Source of the DNA: JAICUY01 sp963716585
GTDB lineage: Bacteria > Chloroflexota > Limnocylindria > QHBO01
Reading direction: 5' to 3'
NCBI GenBank assembly: GCA_963716585.1
Contig: CAVQTN010000004.1
Span: 62,001-126,000 of the forward strand
DNA: 64,000 nucleotides
Each line of letters starts with the position of its first letter. The first letter of the stretch is position 1. Positions 17,701-26,810 of this stretch are shown one piece after another. Both the position numbers and the translations under genes were made by a program. The notes beneath the pieces are model-generated. The model did not search any database. It had not been told where the DNA came from and saw only the letters and a list, made by a program, of their open reading frames with translations.

Positions 17701-17961
17701 GGCCTCGCGCGAGAGCTGGCGCATCGGCTCCAGAACCTGCGCAAGGCGGCGGGCTACGAGATCAGCGACCGGATCGAGGTGGCGATCGCCGCGGATGCGC
17801 CAACCGTGAGGCGCCTCCAGCCGTTTCGCGACTGGCTGGCGGCCGAGACGCTCGCGACGTCGCTGGAGCTCGCGCCCGAAGCGGAGCTTCGCGCGCCCGA
17901 CCGGGTCGAGGACGTGGCATTCGGCGGGGCGGAGCTGCGCATCGCCGTTCGCCGGCACTGA
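14778..17961 (+). pseudogene. ileS: isoleucine--tRNA ligase, interrupted by a +1 frameshift (possibly a sequence error)
   Basis: Charges tRNA-Ile. The 5' part (14778 to about 16550) has the start FRQVSSKLDVPAVEREM, the HIGH-type motif MGVHHAWG near residue 57, the editing domain, and zinc-ribbon-like CPRCGTG and CWRCGTE pairs. The 3' part, in another frame from about 16552 to 17961, has LVLGHALVRDEHGEEMH and the KMSKS-type HKSKGNS, then the anticodon-binding and C-terminal domains. The frames join if one base is removed in the C-rich stretch 16541-16551 (..T-P-H / K-L-V-L-G-H..). All motifs on both sides are intact, so an error or very recent mutation is likelier than decay. GTG 14778 is taken as start; GTG 14772 is also possible. 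Confidence 0.9.
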
Positions 17962-18055
17962 CCTCCCGGTCATGCTCGCGCGACGTCCCGTCGGGCCGCT
18001 CGTGGTGCTCACCGTGTGCGCCGCGAGACGCCGGGCGCAGCGGGGAGGCATCGCG

Positions 18056-18061
18056 TAGCAT
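18056..18061 (+). promoter_or_regulatory. candidate -10 box of lspA (leaderless)
   Basis: TAGCAT ends 10 bases before the lspA ATG; no ribosome binding site lies between them. Confidence 0.4.
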
Positions 18062-18071
18062 CTAGCCGACG

Positions 18072-18581
18072 ATGAGCAACGAGACGCCACACACCGACGG
18101 GCGGGTCGATGTGCTCGCCCTGCTGGCAACGGCCGCGCTCGTGTACGCCGCGGACCTCTTCACCAAGGCGCTGGTCGTTGCCAATATCGTGGTCGGGGAC
18201 TCGATCGACGTCGTCGGCGACCTCGTCCAGTTCTGGCACGCTCAAAACGCCGGCGCCGCGTTCAGCATGCTCCAGGGCGGCCAGCTGCTCTTCCTGGTGG
18301 TCAGCGTCGTGGCCCTCGGCATGATCGCCTACTTCCATCGGGCGTTTCGTGAGCACAGCCGCTGGCTGCAGGTCGTCCTGGGGCTGGTCCTGGGCGGCAC
18401 GCTCGGCAACCTGACCGATCGCCTGCGGCAGGGGAGCGTTACCGACTTCATCTCGGTCGGCTTCGGCGACGTGCGCTTCCCGACCTTCAATGTCGCCGAT
18501 TCGTCGATCGTGGTCGGCATCGGCCTGCTCGTGGTCTACCTCGTGGTCGTCGACCGCCGTCGCGAGGAGGCGCCCAGTTGA
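18072..18581 (+). CDS. lspA: lipoprotein signal peptidase (signal peptidase II)
   Basis: Membrane aspartyl protease that removes the signal peptide of diacylglyceryl-modified lipoproteins. The 169 residues contain four membrane segments, the family blocks QNAGAAFS (about 58-65) and GGTLGNLTDRL, and FNVADSSI. The catalytic aspartates are Asp116 and Asp143. Residue 29 is the Asp of the DLFTK block seen after the first segment. The ATG has no Shine-Dalgarno sequence and sits just after a TAGCAT box. At least one lipoprotein substrate is encoded in this window (26807-28444). Confidence 0.95.
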   Translation: MSNETPHTDGRVDVLALLATAALVYAADLFTKALVVANIVVGDSIDVVGDLVQFWHAQNAGAAFSMLQGGQLLFLVVSVVALGMIAYFHRAFREHSRWLQVVLGLVLGGTLGNLTDRLRQGSVTDFISVGFGDVRFPTFNVADSSIVVGIGLLVVYLVVVDRRREEAPS

Positions 18582-19555
18582 GCGACGCGTCGCTCGTCGG
18601 GAACCGGACGGTCGACGGCGTCGGGTCGGCCGGGCGTTTCGACCTGGCGGTGAGCGCCCTGGCCGGGATCAGCCGCGCCCACGCCCAGCGCCTCATCTCC
18701 GACGGTCGCGCCCTCCTCAATGGGCGCAGGGCACGAGCCAGCGACCGCCTGCATGGCGGCGAGCAGGTGACGGTCACCCTTTCCGCCCCGCCGGACCCGA
18801 CACTCGTGCCCGAATCGATTCCGCTGCGGATTGCGTACGAGGATGCCGCGATGCTGATCGTGGACAAGCCGGCCGGCCTGGTCGTGCACCCCTCGGCCGG
18901 GCATGCCACCGGGACGCTGGTGCATGCGCTGCTGGGACGCGCTCGCGATGCCGGGCAGCCGCTCGGCAGCATCGCCGGGGTGGAGCGGCCCGGGATCGTG
19001 CATCGGCTCGACAAGGACACCTCCGGCCTGCTGCTGGTGGCCAAGACCGATGCCGCCCAGGCCAGCCTGATGCGTCAGTTCGGCGCGCGCAGCATCGAGA
19101 AGCAGTACCTGGCGCTGGTGCGAGGCGCGCCACCCGCCTCCCGCGGGCGCATCGAGGCGCCGGTCGGCCGCGACCCGCGTGATCGACAGCGCATGGCGGT
19201 CGTCGCCGGCGGGCGCGAGTCCGTGACCGACTACGAGGTTCTCGGCAGCAGTGGAGGCTACTCGCTGCTCTCGCTCCATCCGCGCACCGGGCGGACACAC
19301 CAGATTCGGGCCCATCTGGCGTACCTGCGCCTGCCAATCGCCGGCGATCTGCGCTACGGCGGCGGTATCGGTCCCGGCGGCCTGCAGCGCCAGTTCCTGC
19401 ATGCGGCACGGCTGCGCCTGCAGCGGCCGTTCGATGACGCGACACTGGACGCATGGAGCGAGCTGCCCGCTGACCTTGCCGCTTCGTTGGAGACAGGCGG
19501 AATCAGCAGTGACGAGCTGCCGCGCGGCGTGGGCGCAGCGGTCGAGGAAGCTTGA
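18578..19555 (+). CDS. RluA/RluD-family pseudouridine synthase
   Basis: Isomerises uridine to pseudouridine in structured RNA, most likely 23S rRNA as in RluD. The 325 residues comprise an S4 RNA-binding domain (about 20-68) and the catalytic domain with the signature HRLDKDTSGLLLVAKT (catalytic Asp145). HPRTGRTHQIRAHL and GDLRYGG lie further on. The TTG start overlaps the lspA stop by 4 bases and follows GAGGAGG, so it is well supported. The pair lspA-rluD is widespread. Exact target position is inferred only from family. Confidence 0.93.
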   Translation: MSDASLVGNRTVDGVGSAGRFDLAVSALAGISRAHAQRLISDGRALLNGRRARASDRLHGGEQVTVTLSAPPDPTLVPESIPLRIAYEDAAMLIVDKPAGLVVHPSAGHATGTLVHALLGRARDAGQPLGSIAGVERPGIVHRLDKDTSGLLLVAKTDAAQASLMRQFGARSIEKQYLALVRGAPPASRGRIEAPVGRDPRDRQRMAVVAGGRESVTDYEVLGSSGGYSLLSLHPRTGRTHQIRAHLAYLRLPIAGDLRYGGGIGPGGLQRQFLHAARLRLQRPFDDATLDAWSELPADLAASLETGGISSDELPRGVGAAVEEA

Positions 19556-19556
19556 G

Positions 19557-20183
19557 GTGACCGAGGCGAGGTCCGACAAGCGGCTCGTCTTTCCGAACCC
19601 GATGCTCGTCGTGGTCTCGGGACCTTCGGGGGTCGGCAAGAGCACGATCGTCGCGGAGCTCGTGCGGCGGCATCCCCAGGCGGTCCCGATCGTGACCGCC
19701 ACGACGCGCCGGCGTCGGCCGACGGAGATCGACAAGGTCCACTACCACTTCGTGTCGAAGGCGGCCTTCGAGGCACTCCTCTCGTCCGGCGGGCTGCTGG
19801 AGCATGCCACCGTGCACGGCAACTGGTACGGGACGCCGATCAACCAGGTGCGCGGCATCCTCGCCGCCGGCCGTGACGCCATCGTCGTGCCCGATCCGCA
19901 GGGAGCGCGATCGATCCGGGGGCTCGTCCCGGACGCCCTGCTGATCTTCGTCATGCCGCCATCGTTCGAGGACCTGACGGAGCGCCTCAAGCGGCGCGGG
20001 TCGGAGGATGCCGCGTCCCTCGAGCGGCGGCGGCTGGATGCCGAGCGCTGGATGGCCGAGGCCGACGACTACGATCACGTCATCGTCAACGAGACGGGCC
20101 ACCCCGAAGAAGCCGCCGAGCGCATCTGGGAGATCATCCAGGCCGAGGCGCGGCGCGAGCCGCCACGCGTCGTTCGCATCTGA
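19557..20183 (+). CDS. gmk: guanylate kinase
   Basis: Phosphorylates GMP to GDP. The P-loop GPSGVGKST is at residues 22-30, followed by the GMP-binding TTRRRRPTEIDKVHYHFV and the LEHATVHGNWYGTP block. The region that normally reads L/I-D-I-D-x-Q-G-A is VVPDPQGARSI here, so one conserved acidic residue is replaced by proline. GTG 19557 begins one base after the upstream stop; ATG 19602 would remove 15 residues but keep the kinase fold. 208 residues, normal length. The next gene, priA, starts 20 bases on. Confidence 0.92.
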   Translation: MTEARSDKRLVFPNPMLVVVSGPSGVGKSTIVAELVRRHPQAVPIVTATTRRRRPTEIDKVHYHFVSKAAFEALLSSGGLLEHATVHGNWYGTPINQVRGILAAGRDAIVVPDPQGARSIRGLVPDALLIFVMPPSFEDLTERLKRRGSEDAASLERRRLDAERWMAEADDYDHVIVNETGHPEEAAERIWEIIQAEARREPPRVVRI

Positions 20184-20203
20184 GCTGCGCGGCCCCTCGA
20201 CCG

Positions 20204-22545
20204 ATGAGCACCGCGCACCGCCTCGTGCGCGTCGCGGTCGAGGCCGTGGCCGACCGTCCGGAGCGTACGTTCAGCTACCGGATGCCGGCCGTGCTGGGCG
20301 ATCCGGCGCCCGGGTCGCTGCTGCTCGTCCCATATGGCCGGCGCCTGGCGCTGGGCTACCTGGTCGGGCAAGCCGGGGAGGCAGTCGAGAGCGAGATCCG
20401 GGATGTCGAAGCCGTCGTCTCGGAGCCGATGCTGACGCCGGATCTGCTCGATCTCGCTGCGGCGATCGCGACGTACTATCGCGCGCCGATCGGGACCACG
20501 ATTGCGGCCATGCTGCCGCCGGGGCTCGAGTCGCGCCTCGAGCGACGCTGGGAGGTGCTCGACAGGACGGCGCTTCCCGACGCGGGGGACGAGCCGCTCG
20601 GCGACGCCGAACTGCTGCGCCACCAACCCGTGGGTGGTGGGCGGCGCTGGCTCGAGCAGATTCGGCGCAACGGCGTGGTCCGGGCACAGTGGTCTCTGCG
20701 CCAGCCCGAGCTCGGCGCGCGTCGGGTGCGCGTCCTGCGCTCGCTGCCGGGTGAGCACGCTCCGCCGCGGCGTGCGCCGCTGCAGCGCGCCCTGCTCGAC
20801 GCGCTTGGAGGCGGCGAGCGGACCCTGGTGGAGCTTGCCGACGAGCTGCACGTGGCAGCCGGATCGCTGCTCGGTCCGGCTCGTCGGCTCGCGGCCGCAG
20901 GCCACGCCGCGCTCACATGGCGTGAGGTCGCCCGGGATCCGCTGGCACATCGATCGGTGGCGCCCGCCGTCGCCCGCGAGCTGGTTGACGAGCAGCAGCG
21001 CGCGGTCGCCGCTATCGAGCGCCTCGCGCCGGGCGGCGAGCTGCTGTTGGAGGGCGTGGCGGCGGCGGGGAAGACCGACGTCTACCTCGCCGCGCTGGCG
21101 TCGACACTGGCCGCGGGGCGCAGCGCCATCGTGCTCGTGCCCGAGCTGAGCCTCGTGCCGCAGGTCGCCGATCGGTTGGCCGCACTCGTCGGCGACGAGC
21201 TCGCCGCGCTGCACTCGGGCCTGTCGGCCGGTGAGCGGCACGACGAGTGGTGGCGCATCCTGCGCGGCGAGGCGCGGGTCGTGGTCGGCACGCGCACCGC
21301 CGTCTTCGCGCCACTCGCCGAGCTGGGGCTGATCGTGGTCGACGAGGCACATGACGGCGGATACAAGTCGGACCGCACGCCGCGCTACGACGCTCGCTGG
21401 GTTGCGCGCCAACGTGCCGCGGCGACGGGCGCCCGCCTGGTGCTGGGCACGGCAACCCCCGAGGTGACGACGATGGCCCGCATGCGCGGCGGGCTGATCG
21501 AGCGTGCGCGGCTCGTCGAGCGCCGCGTCGGGAGCGTGCCGCAGGTGCAGGTGATCGACCTGCGTGCCGAGCTCGCCGAAGGCAACCGTTCGATCTTCTC
21601 GCGTTCGCTCGATGCGTGCGCTGGGCGAGCCTGCGCCGGGGGAGCGAGCAGGCGATCCTGCTCATCAACCGACGCGGCGCCGCCACCTTCATCCTGTGCC
21701 GCGACTGCGGCGAGAGCCTGCGCTGTCCGGACTGCGACCTGCCCTTCGTGTTTCACCTGAGCGGGGCACAGCTGCGCTGCCACCACTGTGGACGGACGGC
21801 GCGGCCGCCGCAGCGTTGCCCGCGCTGCGACTCTGCCCGGATCCGCTACTTCGGTGCCGGCACGCAGCGCGTGGAGGCCGAGCTGCGGGCTCGGTTCCCG
21901 GCGCTGCGCATCGCGAGGCTGGACTCGGATGCGCTGGCGGGCCGACGCGGCTTCGAGTCGATCTACGACGACTTCCGATCGGGCGCGGTCGACGTCCTGG
22001 TCGGCACGCAGCTCGCCGCCAAGGGCCTGGACTTGCCGACCGTCACGCTGGCCGCGGTGATCGCTGCGGACGTGACGCTCAACCTGCCGGACTACCTTGC
22101 TGCGGAACGCACGTTTGCGCTGCTGGCGCAGGTGGCCGGGCGGGCCGGGCGCGGACCGATATCGGGGCGCGTCATCCTGCAGACCTACGCGCCCGATCAT
22201 TACGCCATCCGGGCGGCCGCCCGGATGGACGTGGATGGCTTCGCCGACGAGGAGCTGCCCCGGCGCAGGCTGCTCGGCTATCCGCCGTTCAGCGTCCTGG
22301 CGCGCCTGTTGATCGCCGATGCCGACAAGGGACGCAGCGAGTCTCGTGGTCGCGCCGCCGCGGACGCCGTCGCGATCGATGGCGTGGAGGTGCTCGGTCC
22401 GCTGCCGGCCTACGTGCCGCGCCGCGCCGGTCGCTGGCGGATGCAGGTCATCGTCCGGGCGCCGGACGTGGCGACGCGACAGGCCGCGCTGGAGCGCGTG
22501 CCGCCCGGTGTGGCGATCGATGTCGATCCCGAGTCGCTGCTGTGA
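20204..22545 (+). pseudogene. priA: primosomal protein N' (PriA helicase), interrupted by a -1 frameshift (possibly a sequence error)
   Basis: Restarts stalled replication forks. The first part (20204 to about 21615) has the DNA-binding N-terminal domain, Walker A GVAAAGKTDVYL, VLVPELSLVPQ and the DEAH-type VVDEAHDGGYK. The second part (about 21616-22545, another frame) has AILLINRRGAATFILC, the eight-cysteine zinc region (CRDCG, CPDCD, CHHCG, CPRCD), GTQLAAKGLD and QVAGRAGRG. Adding one base after GATGC at 21611-21615 joins them as ..SRSLDA / VRWASLRRGSEQ... Every motif is intact, so the break is recent or artefactual. Confidence 0.9.
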
Positions 22546-22559
22546 GCCGGTCGCCTCGC

Positions 22560-22565
22560 TAGAAT
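22560..22565 (+). promoter_or_regulatory. candidate -10 box of def (leaderless)
   Basis: TAGAAT ends six bases before the def ATG, placing the expected transcription start on the A of the start codon. No ribosome binding site. Confidence 0.45.
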
Positions 22566-22571
22566 GCGGTC

Positions 22572-23075
22572 ATGGTCATCCGCCAGATCCTGACGGCCGA
22601 GGAACCGATCCTGCGCGAGCGCGCCAGGAAGGTCACCAACTTCGATGCCAGCCTGCACCGCCTTCTCGACGACATGCTGCAGACGATGCGCGATGCACCG
22701 GGCATCGGCCTGGCGGCCAACCAGATCGGCATCCCGCTGCAGGTCGCCGTGATCGAGCTCGAAGAGAAGGTCACCGAGCTCGTCAATCCGCAGATCGTCA
22801 AGGCATCCGGCGAGATCGTCGACTGGGAGGGGTGCCTGTCGATCCCGGGCTTCGTCGCGGAGGTGAAGCGCAACGCGCGCGTGACCGTCAAGGCCAGGGA
22901 TCGGCACGGGAAGGAATTCAGGGTCAGGGGCGAGGAGCTCTTTGCGCGGGCGCTGCAGCACGAGATCGACCATCTCAGCGGGATCCTCTACATCGACTAC
23001 CTCGAATCGCTCGAAGAGCTCGTGCGTGTCAGCGAGCGGAGCGAGGTGGAGCAAGAGACGATCGCGGGCATCTAG
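22572..23075 (+). CDS. def: peptide deformylase
   Basis: Removes the formyl group from new proteins. All three motifs are present: GIGLAA (44-49), EGCLS (86-90) and HEIDH (130-134); the cysteine and two histidines bind the metal. 167 residues, normal length. The start has no Shine-Dalgarno sequence and seems leaderless. The stop codon TAG shares its G with the GTG start of fmt, so the two formyl-cycle genes are translationally coupled. Confidence 0.96.
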   Translation: MVIRQILTAEEPILRERARKVTNFDASLHRLLDDMLQTMRDAPGIGLAANQIGIPLQVAVIELEEKVTELVNPQIVKASGEIVDWEGCLSIPGFVAEVKRNARVTVKARDRHGKEFRVRGEELFARALQHEIDHLSGILYIDYLESLEELVRVSERSEVEQETIAGI

Positions 23076-24046
23076 TGGGGCGCCTGGGCCGAGTCGCATT
23101 CCTCGGCACAGGCTCGTTCGGCGTCCCACTGCTCGGGCGTGTCGCGGAGCTCAGCGACGACCTGCTTGTGATCAGCCAGCCGGATCGGCCGGCAGGTCGC
23201 AAGCTGCGGCCGCGCGCGTCGCCGATCGCGTCATACGCCCGACAGCATGGGCTGCGACTGGAGGCTCCGCGGCGGCTGCGCTCCGACGAGGCGCGCGCCC
23301 TGCTGCACGACTTCGCGCCTGCCGGCCTGCTGCTGGCGGCCTACGGACAGCTGGTGCCTGACGATCTCCTGGCGCTGGGCCGTCGGCCGCCGCTCAACGT
23401 CCATCCGTCGCTCCTGCCGCGGCATCGGGGCGCGGCCCCGGTCGCCTCCACGATCCTCGCCGGCGACGCGCACGCGGGCGTCACGCTGATGGTCATGACC
23501 TCCGAGCTCGATGCCGGGCCGATCGTCGAGCAATGGCAGGTCTCCATTGACCAGAGGGAGCAGGCGCCGGAGCTCGAAGCGCGGTTGGCCGAACTCTGCG
23601 CCGCGGTCGTTCCTTCCGCGCTGCTGCGCTGGGCCGCGGACGACCTGCGCTCGGCACCGCAGGACGACGCGCGCGCAACCGTGATCCGACCGTTCCGCCG
23701 TTCCGACGGCTGGATCGACTGGCGGCGCAGCGCAGTCGAGGTCGATCGCCAGGTGCGAGCTCTGCAGCCCTGGCCCGGCGCCTGGACGACGCTCGACGCT
23801 CGGCGCCTGCATGTCCGACGCGCGCGACCCCTGCCTGGCGTCGACGACGTACCGATTGGTGCACTGCTCCCCGGTGACGAACCACGGGTTGCCTGCGGCA
23901 CGGGTGCCCTGGCGCTCGAGTTGGTCCAGGCGGAGGGCCGCGCGGCGATGCCGGGCGAGGCATGGCGCCGCGGTCTCGACCGGCAGCACGTCATACTCGG
24001 AACGTCCCAGCCGATCAGCGGCCCCGGCGATCCCACCTCGACCTAG
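23075..24046 (+). CDS. fmt: methionyl-tRNA formyltransferase
   Basis: Formylates Met-tRNA for initiation. The 323 residues begin GRLGRVAFLGTGSFGVPLL. The folate site is NVHPSLLPRHRGAAP, with the catalytic Asn and His; the catalytic Asp is in SELDAGPIV. The C-terminal OB-like tRNA-binding domain covers about 205-315 (RPFRRSDGWIDW, RQVRALQPWPGAWT). GTG 23075 overlaps the def stop by one base, and the product starts in phase with the family. Confidence 0.95.
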   Translation: MGRLGRVAFLGTGSFGVPLLGRVAELSDDLLVISQPDRPAGRKLRPRASPIASYARQHGLRLEAPRRLRSDEARALLHDFAPAGLLLAAYGQLVPDDLLALGRRPPLNVHPSLLPRHRGAAPVASTILAGDAHAGVTLMVMTSELDAGPIVEQWQVSIDQREQAPELEARLAELCAAVVPSALLRWAADDLRSAPQDDARATVIRPFRRSDGWIDWRRSAVEVDRQVRALQPWPGAWTTLDARRLHVRRARPLPGVDDVPIGALLPGDEPRVACGTGALALELVQAEGRAAMPGEAWRRGLDRQHVILGTSQPISGPGDPTST

Positions 24047-24118
24047 TCATTGGCGCCTGCGGCGACGGTTCCCGCATCGCCTCCACACGGCCGGGTCGAT
24101 GGCGTCCGGACCCTCGGC

Positions 24119-24124
24119 TATACT
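24119..24124 (+). promoter_or_regulatory. candidate -10 box for the zinc peptidase-rlmN-rpe cluster
   Basis: TATACT 34 bases before the ATG, followed by the strong ribosome binding site AAGGAGG. Confidence 0.5.
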
Positions 24125-24158
24125 CGGGCTCGCTTCCCAAGGAGGTTGCACAACAACG

Positions 24159-24914
24159 ATGGGTGGTTTCCTGCCCTACATCCTGCTGGTGATGCTGCCG
24201 AGCATCGCGATCACCGGATGGGCGGCGTGGCGCGTCAAGTCGACATACACCAAGTGGGCCAGGATTGACTCCGGCATCAACCTCGACGCTTTCGATTTCG
24301 CCCGCCGACTGCTGGATCAGCAGGGCCTTCGCGACGTGAAGATCGAGCCAACACCCGGCCAGCTGACTGATCACTACGACCCGCGGGGAAAGGTGCTCCG
24401 CGTCAGCCAGGCCGTCGCGGGCCAGGCACAGCTGGGGGCCTACGACCCCGGCCGCGCGGTGCTCGGCGCGCAGTCCCCGGAGGCGGGAGGCCCGCGCCTG
24501 TCGGTCGCCTCCGCGGCCGTCATCGCCCACGAGGTCGGCCACGCCCTGCAGGACCGTCAACGCGATCCATGGATGGTCGTGCGTCAGGCGATCGTGCCGG
24601 CCGTGCAGCTCGGCTCCGGCGTCGCGCCGTGGCTCATCCTTGGCGGCCTGATCTTCAACATCCTGGGGCTTGCCTGGATCGGCCTCATCGCCTTCGGCGC
24701 CGCGGTCATCTTCACCTTTGTGACGCTGCCGGTCGAGATCGGCGCGTCGGCCAAGGCACTGACGTTCGTGAGCAATCTGGGGATGTACGGCGAGCGCCAG
24801 ACCGGTGCCCGCGATGTCCTCAAGGCCGCGGCGTGGACCTACGTGGCGGCGGCGCTGACGGCGCTCCTCACCTTCCTCTACTACCTGTTCCTGATCATGG
24901 GGCGCCGTGACTGA
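24159..24914 (+). CDS. YugP-type membrane zinc metallopeptidase
   Basis: Neutral zinc metallopeptidase family of unknown substrate. 251 residues: an N-terminal membrane segment (about 5-24), a domain with YDPRGKVLRVSQAV, the zinc motif HEVGHALQ (124-131), two central membrane segments (about 150-195) and one at the C-terminus (about 225-247). Compared with the usual spacing, there seem to be about 20 extra residues between the LRVS strand and the HEVGH helix (GQAQLGAYDPGRAVLGAQ). AAGGAGG precedes the ATG. Overlaps the rlmN start by 8 bases. Confidence 0.88.
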   Translation: MGGFLPYILLVMLPSIAITGWAAWRVKSTYTKWARIDSGINLDAFDFARRLLDQQGLRDVKIEPTPGQLTDHYDPRGKVLRVSQAVAGQAQLGAYDPGRAVLGAQSPEAGGPRLSVASAAVIAHEVGHALQDRQRDPWMVVRQAIVPAVQLGSGVAPWLILGGLIFNILGLAWIGLIAFGAAVIFTFVTLPVEIGASAKALTFVSNLGMYGERQTGARDVLKAAAWTYVAAALTALLTFLYYLFLIMGRRD

Positions 24915-26088
24915 GCTGACCCTGGCCGGATCCCTGCCGGCGATCAGCGAGGTTGACATCGATCAGCTCGCCGCGTGGCTCACCGCCCGCGGCGAGCCTG
25001 CGTACCGCACGTACCAGGTGCTGAGCGGTGTCCATCGGGCGGATGTGGCGAGCTTCGACGATCTCACGAACCTGCCCAGGGGCGTGCGGACAGCATTGGC
25101 GAAGGACTTCCGCTTTTCGACGATCGACGCCAGCCACGTGCTGCGTGCCGACAACGGGCTGACCGCCAAGGCCGTGCACCAGCTGCACGACGGGCAGCGG
25201 GTCGAGTCGGTGCTGATGCGCTACCCGGCGCATCGCGGCGCGGCGGCGCGCACCACCATCTGCATCTCGTCGCAGGCGGGCTGTGCGGTCGGCTGCCCGT
25301 TCTGTGCCACCGGGCAGGCAGGTTTCGCGCGGCAGCTCTCGCCAGGCGAGATCGTCGACCAGGTGCTGCACTGGCATCGGCCTCCGTGGAAGGCCCTGGA
25401 TGTCGACGGGGGTGGTGGTGATGGCAGCACCGGCCACTACAACATCGTCTTCATGGGCATGGGCGAGCCGCTCAACAATGCCAACCGCGTGTTCGAGGCG
25501 GTGCGCCTGCTGAACGACCCGGCACGCCTCGGCATCGGCGCGCGCCACATCACGGTCAGCACCTCGGGCGTCGTTCCCGGCATCCGGCGAATGGTCGACG
25601 AGCTGCCGCAGGTCAGCCTTGCCATCAGCCTCCACGCTGCGACCGATGCGCTGCGTGACGAGCTCGTGCCGCTCAACCGCAGGTGGCCGCTCGCCGAGCT
25701 GATCGAGGCGGGGCGAGGCTTCACACGCGCGACACGCCGTCGCGTCAGCCTCGAATACGTGATGATCGACGGCGTGAACGATGCCCCCGAGCAGGCGCAG
25801 CGGCTGGCGGAGCTGGCGAGTGGCTGGCTCAGCCATGTGAACCTGATTCCGCTCAACCCGACGCCCGGATCGCGCTGGAGCGGCACGCCGCGCGAGGGGA
25901 TCGACGCCTTCGTGCGGATCCTGCGCCAGAACGGCGTCCCGACGACCGTCCGCGACACGCGAGGGCGCGAGATCGAGGCAGCCTGCGGGCAGCTGCATGC
26001 CCAGCTCGCCGGCCGGGAGCTGCCGCGGCATAAGGTGGCCGCCCCCGCATCGGTCCATGACGGCGAGCCATCGCGGGTGCTTGCGTGA
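24907..26088 (+). CDS. rlmN: dual-specificity 23S rRNA/tRNA methyltransferase RlmN
   Basis: Radical-SAM enzyme methylating C2 of adenosine 2503 in 23S rRNA and of A37 in some tRNAs. The cluster motif is CAVGCPFC (Cys126, Cys130, Cys133). Also visible are the GMGEPLNN SAM-binding stretch, ITVSTSGVVPGI, and ISLHAATDALRDELVP. A C-terminal cysteine in REIEAACGQL is the likely methyl-carrying residue. 393 residues, slightly long because of an Asp/Gly-rich loop (about 160-175) and a short tail. GTG start within the upstream gene. Confidence 0.95.
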   Translation: MTELTLAGSLPAISEVDIDQLAAWLTARGEPAYRTYQVLSGVHRADVASFDDLTNLPRGVRTALAKDFRFSTIDASHVLRADNGLTAKAVHQLHDGQRVESVLMRYPAHRGAAARTTICISSQAGCAVGCPFCATGQAGFARQLSPGEIVDQVLHWHRPPWKALDVDGGGGDGSTGHYNIVFMGMGEPLNNANRVFEAVRLLNDPARLGIGARHITVSTSGVVPGIRRMVDELPQVSLAISLHAATDALRDELVPLNRRWPLAELIEAGRGFTRATRRRVSLEYVMIDGVNDAPEQAQRLAELASGWLSHVNLIPLNPTPGSRWSGTPREGIDAFVRILRQNGVPTTVRDTRGREIEAACGQLHAQLAGRELPRHKVAAPASVHDGEPSRVLA

Positions 26089-26810
26089 CGCCGCGAGAGC
26101 CGCAGATCAGCGCCAGCATCCTGAACGCGGATTTCGCCAGGCTGAACGACGAGCTGCAGCGCGCCGTCGCCGGTGGGATCGACTCGCTGCACCTTGACGT
26201 CATGGACGGCCAGTTCGTCGACAACATCAGCATGGGACCGGTGGTCGTCGAGGCGCTGCGGCCCCACGCCTCGCTGCCGTTCCACAGCCATCTGATGATC
26301 AGCCGGCCGCTGCGCTTCGTCGAGGAGTTCGCCAACGCGGGCTCGGACCTCATCGTCTTCCACGTCGAGGCCGATGACGATCCGGTTCCGGTCATCGAGG
26401 CGATCCATCGCACCGGTCGGGCTGCCGGCCTGGCGCTCAACCCCGAGACGAACGCCGATGAGGTGCTGCCCTACCTCGAGCAGATCGACCTGCTGCTGGT
26501 GATGACCGTCCACCCCGGCTTCGGCGGGCAGTCGTTCATTGTCGAGGTGCTGCCAAAGCTCCGCGCGCTGCGCGACGAGATCGCGCGGCGCCAGCTTGAT
26601 CTGGCGATTGGCGTCGACGGAGGCGTGGGACCGTCGACCATCGCAGCAGCGTTCGAGGCAGGTGGTGACGTGCTGGTCGTCGGTTCGGCGCTGTATCAGG
26701 CTGACGGTGATCTGCGACCGGTCGTCGACGCGCTTCGCTCGGCCGCTCGGGCGGGCATCGTTCAGCCGGCGATGCCGGCGAACGCATCCGGGCTGACCGA
26801 AAGGACGTGA
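26085..26810 (+). CDS. rpe: ribulose-phosphate 3-epimerase
   Basis: Interconverts ribulose-5- and xylulose-5-phosphate in the pentose phosphate pathway. TIM-barrel landmarks: ISASILNADFARL at the start, LHLDVMDGQFVDN with metal and catalytic residues, MTVHPGFGGQSF and IGVDGGV. The 241-residue length includes a short extra C-terminal tail. The GTG start overlaps the rlmN stop by 4 bases and the next gene by 4 bases. Confidence 0.95.
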   Translation: MTPREPQISASILNADFARLNDELQRAVAGGIDSLHLDVMDGQFVDNISMGPVVVEALRPHASLPFHSHLMISRPLRFVEEFANAGSDLIVFHVEADDDPVPVIEAIHRTGRAAGLALNPETNADEVLPYLEQIDLLLVMTVHPGFGGQSFIVEVLPKLRALRDEIARRQLDLAIGVDGGVGPSTIAAAFEAGGDVLVVGSALYQADGDLRPVVDALRSAARAGIVQPAMPANASGLTERT

